This document shows, in pieces, positions 9,969 through 19,690 of a DNA stretch of 64,000 nt (position 1 is its first letter; the number at the start of each line of letters is the position of its first letter). Both the position numbers and the translations under genes were made by a program. The notes under the pieces are model-generated. The model saw only the letters and a program-made list of their open reading frames with translations. It ran no database searches and had not been told where the DNA came from. Source of the DNA: Dyadobacter sp. SG02 (GTDB lineage: Bacteria; Bacteroidota; Bacteroidia; Cytophagales; Spirosomataceae); NCBI RefSeq assembly GCF_900109045.1, contig NZ_FNYL01000012.1, positions 1-64,000 of the forward strand. The letters are read 5' to 3'.

Positions 9969-11393
9969 TCACTCTTTTATGGCATACAGCCTGATATGCG
10001 TGACCGAGTTCTGTCCGTCATCCTTAATGGGTAAACGTCCCTGATAACTTTGGATTGCCCCGACAGAAAGCCACCAACTTGCATTGCGGTATCGGATGTC
10101 TCCGTGAAACAGTGTGGTCGTCGGGACGCCGGATCTGGTCGAATAATATACCAATGAGGCAAATCCCTGCGAGTTAATAGTAGTGTCTATACCCAGGGTA
10201 TTACCAATAATCTTCTTATCTGCCCTTTCCTCTACAAAAGCATCGCTCATTGCAAATGGGCTGTACCGCTGTTTCCATTCAAAATATGTGTTAGTCAAGC
10301 TTCCTCCGGCCACCACCACCAATTTGAAATGGTAGTAGCCATCACTGTTTTTAAACTTCCATATCTCGCCCAGTCTTGAATGAACATTATGAGACGGATT
10401 ATCGTCGTTTTGACCTATCGCGTCCAGCGTATTATTGAACAGGCCGCCAGCCACGTTGTGGTTAAGCAACAGGCTCTGACCACTTGGTGGCACCGTGTAA
10501 CCGGAAGGGCTGGAATTATTCCGGGCTGACAAAAAACCATCGTAATAGCGCTTCCCCAGCTCATACTGAGCCGCAGCCGAAAAATGTATCAGGTCCCCAT
10601 AGTTAGAGCTCAGGTTGTTTGCCGGTACTGTATATGTATAGGGCACCTGGTTGGGAATACCATCAATGACGGATTGGTAACCAGCCCTGGCGGGATCTTC
10701 CGCCACCCAGGCAGGCATCATTTGTCCTAACACGAATGGCAAAGCAGGATTACCTACGTGCTCGCGCATGGATTGTATGAAGTTGCACAAGATCTGGTGG
10801 TAATAGTGTGTACCCGCGGCGGCATCCGCTTCCCCCTGATGCCATAAGAAACCATCAATCTGGTACCCGGCATTTTTCGCCCATTTGATCCGTGTGACCA
10901 CATCCCTGAAATAGTTAGTGTCTGTTCGCCAAGAATTGTAAGGATACTGCGAGTCACTCCAACCAGATCCGCCAGCCCCCGCAGGGATCAAGAGCAATTG
11001 AATATCCGCGCCAGGATTCTGGGTTTTTAACAGGTCATAATAATAATAACAGAACATGGACGCAAAGGAGGCCCGATCGGTATACCTTGTGATGTGATGA
11101 ACACCATAAAATGTAAGTGGTATTTCATTGAAATTTTCATCATTCCGCCCCAGCTGAGACATTCTCCTTTGGGCAAAGTCGGGGGGAAGTATTACATCCC
11201 CGGCCCCAGAGGTAGTGTTACTTTGCCCGGCAACTATAATCGCCCGCTTAATCAAGGGAGCCGCTTTTTTTTTCGCAGCGGGGGCTGTCCTGCCGGTTTC
11301 TTTTGCCTGAGGATATATATTTGCCTGCACTGGCTTATACGCGTAAAAACAGATTCCCAGCAGCAATAGCAGTACTGAACGAAGTTTTTTCAT
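9969..11393 (-). CDS. SASA/CE6-like carbohydrate acetylesterase, secreted
   Basis: About 474 aa from the chosen start. A signal peptide (MKKLRSVLLLLLGICFYAY) makes the ATG at 11393 more plausible than the in-frame start at 11429. The SGNH-hydrolase fold of the sialate O-acetylesterase family is indicated by the nucleophile motif IIVAGQSNTTSGAG and the block GFLWHQGEADAA. These enzymes remove acetyl groups from sugars. The ~120 C-terminal residues after the catalytic domain resemble a beta-sandwich accessory domain and are unassigned. The gene converges on the kinase gene with only 11 bp between stops. Confidence 0.75.
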   Translation of the reverse strand: MKKLRSVLLLLLGICFYAYKPVQANIYPQAKETGRTAPAAKKKAAPLIKRAIIVAGQSNTTSGAGDVILPPDFAQRRMSQLGRNDENFNEIPLTFYGVHHITRYTDRASFASMFCYYYYDLLKTQNPGADIQLLLIPAGAGGSGWSDSQYPYNSWRTDTNYFRDVVTRIKWAKNAGYQIDGFLWHQGEADAAAGTHYYHQILCNFIQSMREHVGNPALPFVLGQMMPAWVAEDPARAGYQSVIDGIPNQVPYTYTVPANNLSSNYGDLIHFSAAAQYELGKRYYDGFLSARNNSSPSGYTVPPSGQSLLLNHNVAGGLFNNTLDAIGQNDDNPSHNVHSRLGEIWKFKNSDGYYHFKLVVVAGGSLTNTYFEWKQRYSPFAMSDAFVEERADKKIIGNTLGIDTTINSQGFASLVYYSTRSGVPTTTLFHGDIRYRNASWWLSVGAIQSYQGRLPIKDDGQNSVTHIRLYAIKE

Positions 11394-11540
11394 ATGACCT
11401 GAGGATACGGGTTTAATAGCAATGCCCAAATCCGCGAAGATCCGGGCAAACGCCTATGGTTATACGATGTATCAAATGTAGACAGGGAACAACTAATAAG
11501 TAATAGCCTGTGTTCGAGCAGCTACTAGAATAAATTCCGG

Positions 11541-11979
11541 TCAGGGCAGTTTGGGATTATGCGGAGCGAACATTCCATGGGTATTTTCCAGTTCTACCCA
11601 GGCACGCAGTGTCCATAAATTAAACTCTGTGTTGATTTCCCATTCATCAAGCTTACCGGTAAAACCTTCCGGCACAGCCGGAGGCTTTTTGATGTCGGCG
11701 ATTGGAGTAGTATATTCCACTAGTGGCTGCTTGATTCGAGCTGGTAAACGCCGTTTGTGACGACGGCGATGCTTAGAGTGCGGTCCCTTTGATGTCTAGG
11801 AGCTGACCGCCATAATTAATAGTCATGTCGCCATTGACCAAACCCATTTTGTAAAAGTCGCGCCGCCCAGCTTTGACCGGGACTTCTGTTGATTCCGGAA
11901 GGGCGTGAACTTTAAAACCTTTGAGTCGAAGGTCCACCTCATTCAGTCCGGGTATTCCAGTCGTTTCTTCATTTAGCAT
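11541..11979 (-). pseudogene. AraC-type regulator N-terminal fragment fused out of frame to an unrelated ORF remnant
   Basis: Residues coded by 11979-11773 (68 aa) match the start of Bacteroidota AraC regulators: IPGLNEVDLRLKGFKVHALP, then AGRRDFYKMGLVNG and INYGGQLLDIKGTAL. A stop follows at 11773. In the next reading frame, 11795-11541 is open for 85 codons (HSKHRRRHKRR, then KLDEWEINTEFNLWTLRAWV and HGMFAPHNPKLP) with no ATG of its own. I do not recognise that part. The C-terminal DNA-binding domain expected for AraC is absent here, while a different one lies just upstream. The locus looks scrambled by recombination. Confidence 0.55.
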
Positions 11980-12043
11980 GGGGCAAAGTTAATAAAATCA
12001 ATCCTTTCCCATTCTTAAATTGATTTGCCATAAACGAATGTTT

Positions 12044-12352
12044 TTACGTGAACGAAGCCCTAAACTCCATCGGAGACTGATTGGTTTTGTTTTTAAATAG
12101 CTTGCTGAAACTTTGCGAATCTTCGAAACCGAGCTCATAGGCAATTTCGGATATGCTTAGCTGCGTGGTCGTCAGCCGCTCTTTGGCTTTCTCGATTAAT
12201 TTTTCGTGAATGTACTGCTGGGCATTCTGCTGACAAATTAGCAACAAAATATTCCTATAACTTGGGGCAGATACACTTTCAAAGGTTCCATTGGGTAATC
12301 CAACCCAAATATCATTGTAGGTAGCAGTGGCGAGGCACTTGTCTGTTAACAA
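12044..12352 (-). pseudogene. AraC-family C-terminal DNA-binding domain, truncated
   Basis: 102 aa beginning at a TTG. The C-terminal ~60 residues are an AraC HTH: LTTTQLSISEIAYELGFEDS, then FSKLFKNKTNQSPMEFR. Full-length members have ~280-300 aa, and in-frame sequence upstream reaches a stop within 15 codons. The ligand-binding half is therefore missing. It may still make a small DNA-binding protein, but a remnant is more likely. It sits 64 bp upstream of another AraC N-terminal fragment, so the two halves are in the wrong order to form one gene. Confidence 0.6.
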
Positions 12353-12419
12353 CTGAAGTTGATTCCTGTATCGTCACTCCCTACAAGCACAATCAGCATG
12401 CAGGGAGTGGCTATGCTAT

Positions 12420-12929
12420 TCATTCAGGAATTGGAGTTCCTGGTTTTACATCGACGTTATGGTAGGAAACAACTTTCCAACCGCCTGTCTCCTTTGCCAA
12501 TACCTGTAATAATCGGGTATTGAGTTGCCCCTTGGCGTCTAGCTGAAGTCTGGCAGGTAAACCTTCTTTGGCAAAGCCCGATACCTGACATAAGGTTTCT
12601 AAAAGTGCTACATCGGCGCGGATAAATTTGAGGGATACGATTTTTTGTTTGAGGACCGTATTCTTAAAAAAGCTTTTGAAGATCACATCGTGCTGGTCTA
12701 AAAAGGCTTTATACCCTCTGAAGAACATACCTCCGATATTAGTAAAGGTACCATCAGCGGAAAATGATTGGGAGTAAGCAGGGGCATCGCCCTTGTTCCA
12801 CGCCTGATCTTCTTGCTGAAGGATGCTTTGTATGGACACTGAATCCGTCACGTTTTGGGCATGAAGCCTTGACGAAGCAAGGATCAGGGTAAAAACCAAG
12901 GCACTCTTGATCACTGAATTTATTTTCAT
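12420..12929 (-). CDS. Secreted SnoaL/NTF2-like protein (SgcJ/EcaC type)
   Basis: 169 aa with a signal peptide (~1-24, ALVFTLILASSRLHAQ). The remainder is an NTF2-like cone fold of the SgcJ/EcaC or DUF4440 type: IQSILQQEDQAWNKGDAPAY, FSADGTFTNIGGMFFRGYKA and the closing GGWKVVSYHNVDVKPG. Members are diverse and mostly of unknown activity. An 8-bp hairpin (12375-12382 with 12402-12409) lies just downstream and could end transcription, though it lacks a T-run. Confidence 0.75.
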   Translation of the reverse strand: MKINSVIKSALVFTLILASSRLHAQNVTDSVSIQSILQQEDQAWNKGDAPAYSQSFSADGTFTNIGGMFFRGYKAFLDQHDVIFKSFFKNTVLKQKIVSLKFIRADVALLETLCQVSGFAKEGLPARLQLDAKGQLNTRLLQVLAKETGGWKVVSYHNVDVKPGTPIPE

Positions 12930-13158
12930 GATTACTGGCTTTATATAAAAACAACTTGTAAGCTAGCAAATGGAATACCCCTTACCTATCCTTCTTTAGT
13001 TATCGGTTGATAAACAGGAAATTATGACCGGCGCATTAAAAAAATGCCAAGTCGTTGCACAGACTCATGGGTGCCTTTACCGATCCGTGTAGCAATGGAC
13101 AGCAATGTGAGTACTTCTAACTAGGAAACCGTTGTTTATGACGCAGCTCTGTGGCTGG

Positions 13159-13839
13159 CTACCAGGTAATACGCAATGGAATCAATGGATTAAAGTCCTT
13201 CAATTCACCTTGTTTACCATCATCAAATTCTAAAGTTGCTGAATAAGTCTCGCCAACTGATACTTGAATCGCACCTTCCTGAAGAACCTTTCTGAATGCC
13301 ACAGAAAAGTCGTTGATTGGAGGGGGGAGTGCTAAGCTTACTTTCGTTAGTTGATGGAATCCCGTTGCATGAGTCAATGACTGCTTCTTTTCTAAGGGGT
13401 AGTCTTTGGGTGCCAGACCAAAAAATGGCATCTCAAAGAGCATAGGTTCAGCGGGAAAATCCTCATTTGAAGCAATGTTGGCAAATTGGCCTTCAGGTAA
13501 ATAAATGGAATGATATCGCCAGCCATCCTCAAAAATTAGGTTAATAGCCTGTTCAGGTTGCTGGTTGGTTCGGAAACAAAGGCCAAATGGACAAAAATAG
13601 GTTAGGCTGTATTGCGATCGCTCCCATAATTTGGTTCGTTCGATCACTGGCTTTTTAATTTCATCAATATTAATCACCCAGGCTAATTCTATGTACGCAT
13701 TCTGGAAAAAAAAGCGCCGACAAGCAGTACCTTGTCCGGGGTGGACATTGGCTGTGCCTTCACTCAAGCCAAAGGATTGTAATGTGCTAGCGACCTGCTC
13801 CGCATGATGAGTAAAAATAAAAATATGATCTAACTCCAT
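13159..13839 (-). CDS. VOC family (glyoxalase-like) protein
   Basis: 226 aa. It begins MELDHIFIFTHHAEQVASTL, the characteristic first beta-alpha of the glyoxalase-3/VOC superfamily. A second half (HQLTKVSLALPPPINDFSVA) matches a repeated VOC unit. His4-5 and later acidic residues could bind a metal. The substrate is unknown; members include dioxygenases, epimerases and resistance proteins. It is a single gene with its own ~200-bp flanks. Confidence 0.7.
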   Translation of the reverse strand: MELDHIFIFTHHAEQVASTLQSFGLSEGTANVHPGQGTACRRFFFQNAYIELAWVINIDEIKKPVIERTKLWERSQYSLTYFCPFGLCFRTNQQPEQAINLIFEDGWRYHSIYLPEGQFANIASNEDFPAEPMLFEMPFFGLAPKDYPLEKKQSLTHATGFHQLTKVSLALPPPINDFSVAFRKVLQEGAIQVSVGETYSATLEFDDGKQGELKDFNPLIPLRITW

Positions 13840-14224
13840 TGTCGGCTAGGGCCACGAATTACACTTTTCATTCTTTGGGAAGTAATGTACGACAATATAG
13901 ATATACAATCCGTCCATAAACGATTGTTGACTTAATCTAAATATACCCTCGAACCTGAGACGCTTAGACTTTGTGCATCATGGTCTGGATCAGTCGCATT
14001 TATCGGGGGGTAGTAGCATTTAGATCTGTTGTGCTCAGAATGTCCTAGCAGAGTGCTTACTTATTGATCTTTTCAGCCGCTGGTTGGAGTAAGTAAGATT
14101 AGTTAACATTATTTCGGTAACTCTGAAAATATTAGGTATGACGTATCCACATTATTCTCCAACGGATTAAAATCCGCTTCATTCTATGATATGAACAGTT
14201 GGTAAATATGTACTTGAGAGATAT
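13840..14224. other. Intergenic region
   Basis: About 385 bp between the VOC gene and a small hypothetical gene. No reading frame with protein-like composition, no clear terminator and no repeat was recognised. It presumably contains the VOC promoter near 13840-13930. Confidence 0.3.
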
Positions 14225-14506
14225 TTAGCAGCTATGGATATTACTATTCCCTGGTGGTTGACTCTGTTTCCAGTTCTGATAATCATCCAATACCTGGTCA
14301 TATCTCAATTTAGTATTTTCACCATCATGTGCGTTGAACTGACATTCGAACAACCGGCCTGACGCTTCATCATAAAGATAGTACCCGCAGGTCTGGTCCC
14401 GGGTGTAGATTTTTACGGGTTTAGCCCCTATCCATCCCATATGCGGAATGAAATCATCAAGGTCGAAAACACATACTTCTAAGAAACCATAAGAATACAT
14501 ATCCAA
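14225..14506 (-). CDS. Small hypothetical protein
   Basis: 93 aa, rich in acidic and aromatic residues (VCVFDLDDFIPHMGWIG, KIYTRDQTCGYYLYDE), with no signal peptide or membrane segment. The composition is protein-like, but I do not recognise the family. It lies between the VOC gene and the IS110 element and could be a remnant of a longer gene. Confidence 0.4.
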   Translation of the reverse strand: MDMYSYGFLEVCVFDLDDFIPHMGWIGAKPVKIYTRDQTCGYYLYDEASGRLFECQFNAHDGENTKLRYDQVLDDYQNWKQSQPPGNSNIHSC

Positions 14507-14790
14507 CTTTTTTTCAGCTATTTAGCCAGATTCACTAAACACCTGCGGTTTAAGTGAACAAGCGGTGCCCCCGGGTTATTTAGTGGCCTGCCGCTTGAGT
14601 GAAGGCAGTATGTGAGTGAAAGAAAAAAGGGGCCCAGCTCCTCAGCTATTAAGATGGGTTATAGGTATTTCCTCTGCCCCGTTCTGATAAACTGAATCAA
14701 CACTGGCCTGTTCGCAGTAAACTAGCGTAAATGCGTAGGTAATAAACCTGGACATCGCCAAAGCAATTTGCGCCCAGTCGGCCCCATATT

Positions 14791-15789
14791 TTAGATATCG
14801 ACAAATAGACTATCGGCTTTGATACACGAAAAAATCCTATGTACTAATTTGTTGCGAATCGCATTAACCACAGTCATGGGTCTTTTCCCTTCCTGGATCT
14901 TCCGTCTGTAATATTTCGCAAGGAAATCGGAACGGCCCTTTTTGGCGTAACCGATAGCGGCCATATGGATCAGGCTCTTGAGGTCACGATTTGCCAGCCT
15001 TGACACCCGTGCCCGTGCGTTTAGGCTAGTACCGGACTTTAATTGAAAGGGGGCAACACCGCAATAGCTGGCAAATTTCTTTGGACAGGATATCCACTCG
15101 AACTCATTAGTTGCTATCAAGATTTGAACCGCGGTAACCGTGCCAATCCTTGGAACGGAAGTAATTATCTTGACAAGTCGCGCCAACTTCACATCGGATT
15201 CAATCAGGCTAAGTATCCTCTTCTCAATTGCTTGCAGATCATTTTTGATCGCGACCAAGGTATTCGAATATAAACTGCTGCCAGTGAGACTGGTTTCTCC
15301 CTGTAAGTAGTAGTCTTCGGTCTTTTTGCTTTGTGAAAGCAGTTTTCGCGTTTTCAACAACCGTTTGCGTACTGTTGAAAGTTCTTTTAAGTCGACGATA
15401 CACTTGCGCGGCACAGTTCGAAAGCGCAACGAGTTAAAGTTCGCGCAAGCATAGCGGGCAATCCTGAGCGCGTCGATCGCATCGTTTTTACCACGTTGAA
15501 TACCGATTGATTTCTTGATACGAAGCGGGGATTCGAAACAAATCTTATATTTTCCAGCGGCAAGTACCTTGGACAAAAACGAGCCGAACAATCCCATGTC
15601 CTCAGCGCAAAAGCAGATGTTTTGTGGCGTCGCCTTGTGGTTTGTAGCAAGCACTCCAAGAATATCGGCAATGGAAGATTCTGTGTTTGCAGTCTTGTAT
15701 GCAGCGATTTGATCGCCTTTCACATTTACAATGCAGATATCCAGTGTCACTTTGGAAATATCGATTCCAATAAAATATTCCGGCCCCAT
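14791..15789 (-). mobile_element. IS110-family transposase gene (insertion element; ends not defined)
   Basis: 332 aa, full length for the family. The N-terminal DEDD RuvC-like domain starts YFIGIDISKVTLDICIVNV, with further acidic residues at CAEDMGLFG and KNDAIDALRIARYA. The C-terminal Tnp20/HhH-type domain shows LVKIITSVPRIGTVTAVQIL, FASYCGVAPFQLKSGTS and the Ser of RVSRLANRDLKSL. IS110 elements move as circles without flanking duplications or true terminal repeats, so ends cannot be read off. Family members of the IS110 subgroup encode a bridge RNA upstream of the transposase, here expected within ~15790-16020. Confidence 0.9.
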
Positions 15790-15838
15790 ATGTCACCTTT
15801 TTTTCAGACAATAAAGCACATAATATCAAGACAATACC

Positions 15839-16021
15839 TTATTCAAACCGCCTTTTTAGTTCAAAAGCGCCAAGCCCCGTAATGTTCCTATGTGCTGTCT
15901 GATCCGTAAACATGGACCCGGCGAATGTTTCACCATGCACGTGAATGCCACACCCTATTGTTTTTTGCCACTGCTTGTTGGCCCACAGCTCAATCACAAG
16001 GTGGTATAGTACAAGTAACAT
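15839..16021 (-). CDS. Small ORF abutting the T4CP gene, uncertain
   Basis: 60 aa beginning 3 bp after the T4CP stop, so translational coupling is possible. The start is hydrophobic (MLLVLYHLVIELWANKQW), followed by a polar stretch with GCGIHVHGE. I do not recognise it. It overlaps the stretch where an IS110 bridge RNA would lie, and it may be the 5' part of a gene truncated by that element. Confidence 0.3.
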   Translation of the reverse strand: MLLVLYHLVIELWANKQWQKTIGCGIHVHGETFAGSMFTDQTAHRNITGLGAFELKRRFE

Positions 16022-16024
16022 TTT

Positions 16025-18016
16025 TTATTTTTTCTTATTTACCAGCAAATGTTTCAGTGCTGGATCCTGTTTGATATTCGCTATCTCGGCTTCAATGATT
16101 TCACGCACATCATCCTTAATCTGCTCAAACACTTTCTTGATGATCTGCCCGTTTACCCGCCTGACAATCGGGATTGGTTTATAGGCCGCTGACTCTGTCG
16201 CCAAAGACTGATGATTGTTCAAGACTCGGTTGTGAAAGGCTTTTAAGTCTATCAGCTGATCAGGATTGTCGGCGACCAGTCCCACAAATTCACCCGAGCT
16301 CATCGAAGAAATTTTCGAGGCCGGGATCGCAAGGTCCAGCTGGATCGACTTGCTGATCGAAGTATCCGAGCGGTTGAGCGAAAGTGCAGTCCGATCCTGT
16401 TGGATTTTTCCGAATCGCTCTGAAAGATGCTTTGCTGTGTCGCCAGAAACCTGGCCACTGATCACATTTCCCGTGATGTTGACGATGACCTCGGCCAGCT
16501 CCTTTCCGTAGTCTTTCCGGAGCTGGGAGGCGTCTTGGACGCCAAGGGTGGTAGCGACTTTATTGGACCGTGCTGTGGCGATCAACCCATCAATATTGTT
16601 AAGGAAAATGGTCGGAAACTCATCGAAAATCAAACTGCTTTTGAGCTTACCCTTCATATTAACCTGCTTTATGAGGCGTGTCGCATAGAGTGAGATCACA
16701 GCACCGTACACCTGGATTTTCTGTGGGTTATTGCCGATGCACAAAATCTTGGGCGTATCCGGATTATTGATATCCAACGTCAAATCATTGCCGGAAAGCA
16801 CATAATAGAGTTGCGGCGATGAGAGTCTGGCCAATGCGATCTTGGCCGAGGCGATCTGGCCTTCCAGCTGCTCCATGGCATTGTTCAGGTATGCACTGAT
16901 AAAGGGGTTAACCAGCACCTCGATTTCTTTTTCCATGCGCAGGATCGTGAAGAGCTCATCGTAGTTCGCCTGCATCAGCTCAATCACATGGGGCAGCGTA
17001 CAGAACTCTCCATCCTGGTAACGACGCAAAAACCAAATGACTGCGGTAAGAAAGTTGATCGATGATTCTACAAAAAAATCACCTTGCTTTTTAATCCATT
17101 CACGGTTCAAACCAAGCAGGATCGTGCGTGCGGATTCGGCAGCGTCGGTGATATCGAGCATGGTTGAGGGTTCGAGCGGATTGCACCTGGCGCTACGGTC
17201 CAGGTCATCAAAATTAATGATATAGAACCGCGGCAAAACTTTGTAGGCATGCTGATTAGCCTGGAAACTATTGTAGGCTATCAGCGATAAGTCATCAAAT
17301 TTGAAATCGTAAATAAACATCGAAAACCCTTTCCGGATGTGCTGGGTAATGATGTGGCGGATCACGAAGTAGCTCTTACCAGAACCAGGTGAGCCCAAAA
17401 CCAGGACCCCGCGAAATGGATTGATAAAATTGATCCAGCTTTTCCGGCGCTTGCCTTTCAGGATGTATTCGGCAGGAAGATTGATCGAAAACTCGTTTTC
17501 CAAAAGGCGCTCCTCTTGGGGAAACGTCTCATTTTCCCGGTTAAAAATGTCACTGCCGAGTTTCACTTTAAGCACCCTTGAAAGTAGCGTCCCGCCCGAA
17601 AGTACGAGTGAAAAACCTATTAGCGTCAGGCCCATGTAAAGACCACCTAGAAGTTTCATCGGCCCAGACAGCCCGAGAATAAACACTGGTAGCCAATACA
17701 AGGCAAGGCCGACCAGGACCAGGTATATACCTGACTTGGATTTGAGTTTATCCTGCATTCTGCCCTTCGTTCCGATGAGGGAAACCGCGAGCAAGCCCAA
17801 GGCAATCGCCTTGGATTTATACGGCGCGGTCAATAGACCTGTCCTTGAAATATTCTCCAGGATCCGGTCGGTGAACCCGTTAACAAGGCCTGCGATCTGG
17901 AATAAACCGTAGCAATAATAGTGAAAATGGATTAGCAAAATTGCCAATGAAAGAAGGCGCGTCATATCCGATATACGCGCCAGCGCTTGCTGGTTTTCTG
18001 CTGTTTGGATGCTCAT
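16025..18016 (-). CDS. Type IV coupling protein (Bacteroidetes MobC/TraG-type T4CP)
   Basis: 663 aa. The N-terminal membrane part (~20-145) has four hydrophobic segments. Walker A is at ~208-215 (LGSPGSGKSYF), Walker B near ~440 (SSLIFDEFPTIF), and DNA-translocase features include TARSNKVATTLGVQDASQL. Such ATPases link the relaxosome to the mating channel. It lies directly after the relaxase gene on the same strand with 25 bp between, forming a mobA-mobB-T4CP order typical of Bacteroidetes conjugative elements. Confidence 0.88.
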   Translation of the reverse strand: MSIQTAENQQALARISDMTRLLSLAILLIHFHYYCYGLFQIAGLVNGFTDRILENISRTGLLTAPYKSKAIALGLLAVSLIGTKGRMQDKLKSKSGIYLVLVGLALYWLPVFILGLSGPMKLLGGLYMGLTLIGFSLVLSGGTLLSRVLKVKLGSDIFNRENETFPQEERLLENEFSINLPAEYILKGKRRKSWINFINPFRGVLVLGSPGSGKSYFVIRHIITQHIRKGFSMFIYDFKFDDLSLIAYNSFQANQHAYKVLPRFYIINFDDLDRSARCNPLEPSTMLDITDAAESARTILLGLNREWIKKQGDFFVESSINFLTAVIWFLRRYQDGEFCTLPHVIELMQANYDELFTILRMEKEIEVLVNPFISAYLNNAMEQLEGQIASAKIALARLSSPQLYYVLSGNDLTLDINNPDTPKILCIGNNPQKIQVYGAVISLYATRLIKQVNMKGKLKSSLIFDEFPTIFLNNIDGLIATARSNKVATTLGVQDASQLRKDYGKELAEVIVNITGNVISGQVSGDTAKHLSERFGKIQQDRTALSLNRSDTSISKSIQLDLAIPASKISSMSSGEFVGLVADNPDQLIDLKAFHNRVLNNHQSLATESAAYKPIPIVRRVNGQIIKKVFEQIKDDVREIIEAEIANIKQDPALKHLLVNKKK

Positions 18017-18041
18017 AAGCTTATTATTTTGATTGAAAGTA

Positions 18042-19307
18042 TCACCGTCCCCTCCTGCGAGGTGGCTTCCTTAGTTGCCACGGCACGCTCTGCTCACCGC
18101 TTTCAGGAAGAAATAGTGAAGCCAAAAACTCGTCTGTCTCGTGCTTGGCCACCGGTGCGCCTCCGCCGAAAGTGGGGAGCTTGAATTGACCGTCGGACGT
18201 TGAAGGATTGCCCGCTATGGATTGGTATTGGGTCTTCTGCTGTGTAACAACGTCCGGAGGTGCAAGCGCCTCTTGAATCGCCTTAGCGCTATAAGCCTTT
18301 CCAAGGTCGCTTCCATTGAACACCGCTTTGGTCCTGTGGTCCACGTAGGTGAGCCCGTAGATCAAGCCCGTCTTGCTGGCGCGCAAAACAAGCGCTACAC
18401 CTTCTGATTTAAGCGTCTGCTGAAGGGCAGTCAGATCACCGAAAGTCGTGCAGGAGACCGCCTTGTCGATCGTATTCTTCAAGCGTACTGCGTACTTTTC
18501 ACGGGCAAACTTGCTGGCGAGAAAACGAGGCTGCAATGATTTCAAAGTAGGTTTAAAATGGAAATCACTGGCTTTGATCGGCACGCCAACGCTTTGCCCT
18601 TTTGTGTCCAAAACACGGAACAACAAACCTGCACCTCGATTAACGCGGGATCCTTCGGCACCCGGATCGGCATAAACATTATACTGCGCCAGGACTGCGT
18701 TTAGCTCGGCGAGGGAAGTATAATGATATTCATTTATCACACTTTGCAGCACGTTTGAGATAGCTTGCTTCGTTTCTGCGCGCCCGTATTGCAGAGGCGA
18801 AAGGCCGACGGCTTTAAGCTCAAAAACCTTTCGTTTGCGGTCTTCGGCACGAACCAATGAAAACTCGCCTTCAATGTCTTTACGGGCAGCCTCCGAGCGG
18901 GTTTTGCCAATGTTGTGCAGGTTAATAGCTGTTCCATCGGGCCGTATGTTCGTCGTCAGAATGTGTACGTGCTGATGTCCTGCATCGTGATGCTCGTAGA
19001 GCAGATAGGGTTGCGATGCAAAGCCAATCTTATCCAGGTAGGTGCCGGCAATCTGCCTGAGTGATGCCTTGTCAAGCTTGTCTTCTGCGGCAAAATTTAG
19101 TGAGATATGCAGCGTATTGACCTTGGTCCGGCTATTGAGGTTCATCAATTTTTGTAGCCTGGAGAACTTGTCGCGGTAGCTCAAATCTTCCACGTCCTTC
19201 ACATAATAACCAGCATCGATACACTCAGCAACACCGCGTTTGACCTTATTTTCGTTGTAGTTGAGCGCCTCTTTGAGAGACGAACCACTGTGGATTACCG
19301 CGACCAT
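18042..19307 (-). CDS. Relaxase / mobilization nuclease (MobB)
   Basis: 421 aa. The relaxase domain occupies ~1-200, with the metal-binding three-histidine motif HDAGHQHVHILTTNI (H111, H113, H115) and upstream candidate tyrosines (Y18, Y34/Y35). It nicks oriT and carries the single strand to the recipient. Its start overlaps the mobA 3' end by 13 bp, showing coupling. The C-terminal ~200 residues are divergent and Pro/Gly-rich at the end. Confidence 0.88.
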   Translation of the reverse strand: MVAVIHSGSSLKEALNYNENKVKRGVAECIDAGYYVKDVEDLSYRDKFSRLQKLMNLNSRTKVNTLHISLNFAAEDKLDKASLRQIAGTYLDKIGFASQPYLLYEHHDAGHQHVHILTTNIRPDGTAINLHNIGKTRSEAARKDIEGEFSLVRAEDRKRKVFELKAVGLSPLQYGRAETKQAISNVLQSVINEYHYTSLAELNAVLAQYNVYADPGAEGSRVNRGAGLLFRVLDTKGQSVGVPIKASDFHFKPTLKSLQPRFLASKFAREKYAVRLKNTIDKAVSCTTFGDLTALQQTLKSEGVALVLRASKTGLIYGLTYVDHRTKAVFNGSDLGKAYSAKAIQEALAPPDVVTQQKTQYQSIAGNPSTSDGQFKLPTFGGGAPVAKHETDEFLASLFLPESGEQSVPWQLRKPPRRRGR

Positions 19308-19690
19308 TGTGCTGCCAATTCGGCGATCACAAGCCCGGCATGTTCCACCTGAGACAGCAATTTTCTGCGGTCCAATTCATAGGTAACCAGCCAGTGTTCG
19401 AAGTCCTTGATCCGCGAGACAGCATGCAGTTTTTTAACGGCCTGATTGTAGTTAGCCCCCAGGCGCGAGAGCTCGGTACGGAGTCCGGCGAGCTGCTCGA
19501 TGAGCCCGTCCTGCGAGGCGTTTCGGGTAGCGACCAGGACAGGTTTACCAAGCAATTTCTTTCTTGCAAAATCACTCAGGTACCTTTCTGCACTTGCCTT
19601 GAAAAGCTTATTGACCTCAGCAGATTCTCGACTCGATAGCCTTACATGAAGCCATTGTTCTCGTATTTCTTTCCCCTCTTCCATATCCAC
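19295..19690 (-). CDS. Mobilization accessory protein (MobA/MobC-like, relaxosome)
   Basis: 131 aa. It begins MDMEEGKEIREQWLHVRLSS, a ribbon-helix-helix-like strand followed by helices, then the conserved LAGLRTELSRLGANYNQAVK block found in plasmid mobilization relaxosome proteins. It helps the relaxase open oriT. It is the first gene of the mob operon and lies next to the oriT-like inverted repeat. Confidence 0.82.
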   Translation of the reverse strand: MDMEEGKEIREQWLHVRLSSRESAEVNKLFKASAERYLSDFARKKLLGKPVLVATRNASQDGLIEQLAGLRTELSRLGANYNQAVKKLHAVSRIKDFEHWLVTYELDRRKLLSQVEHAGLVIAELAAQWSR

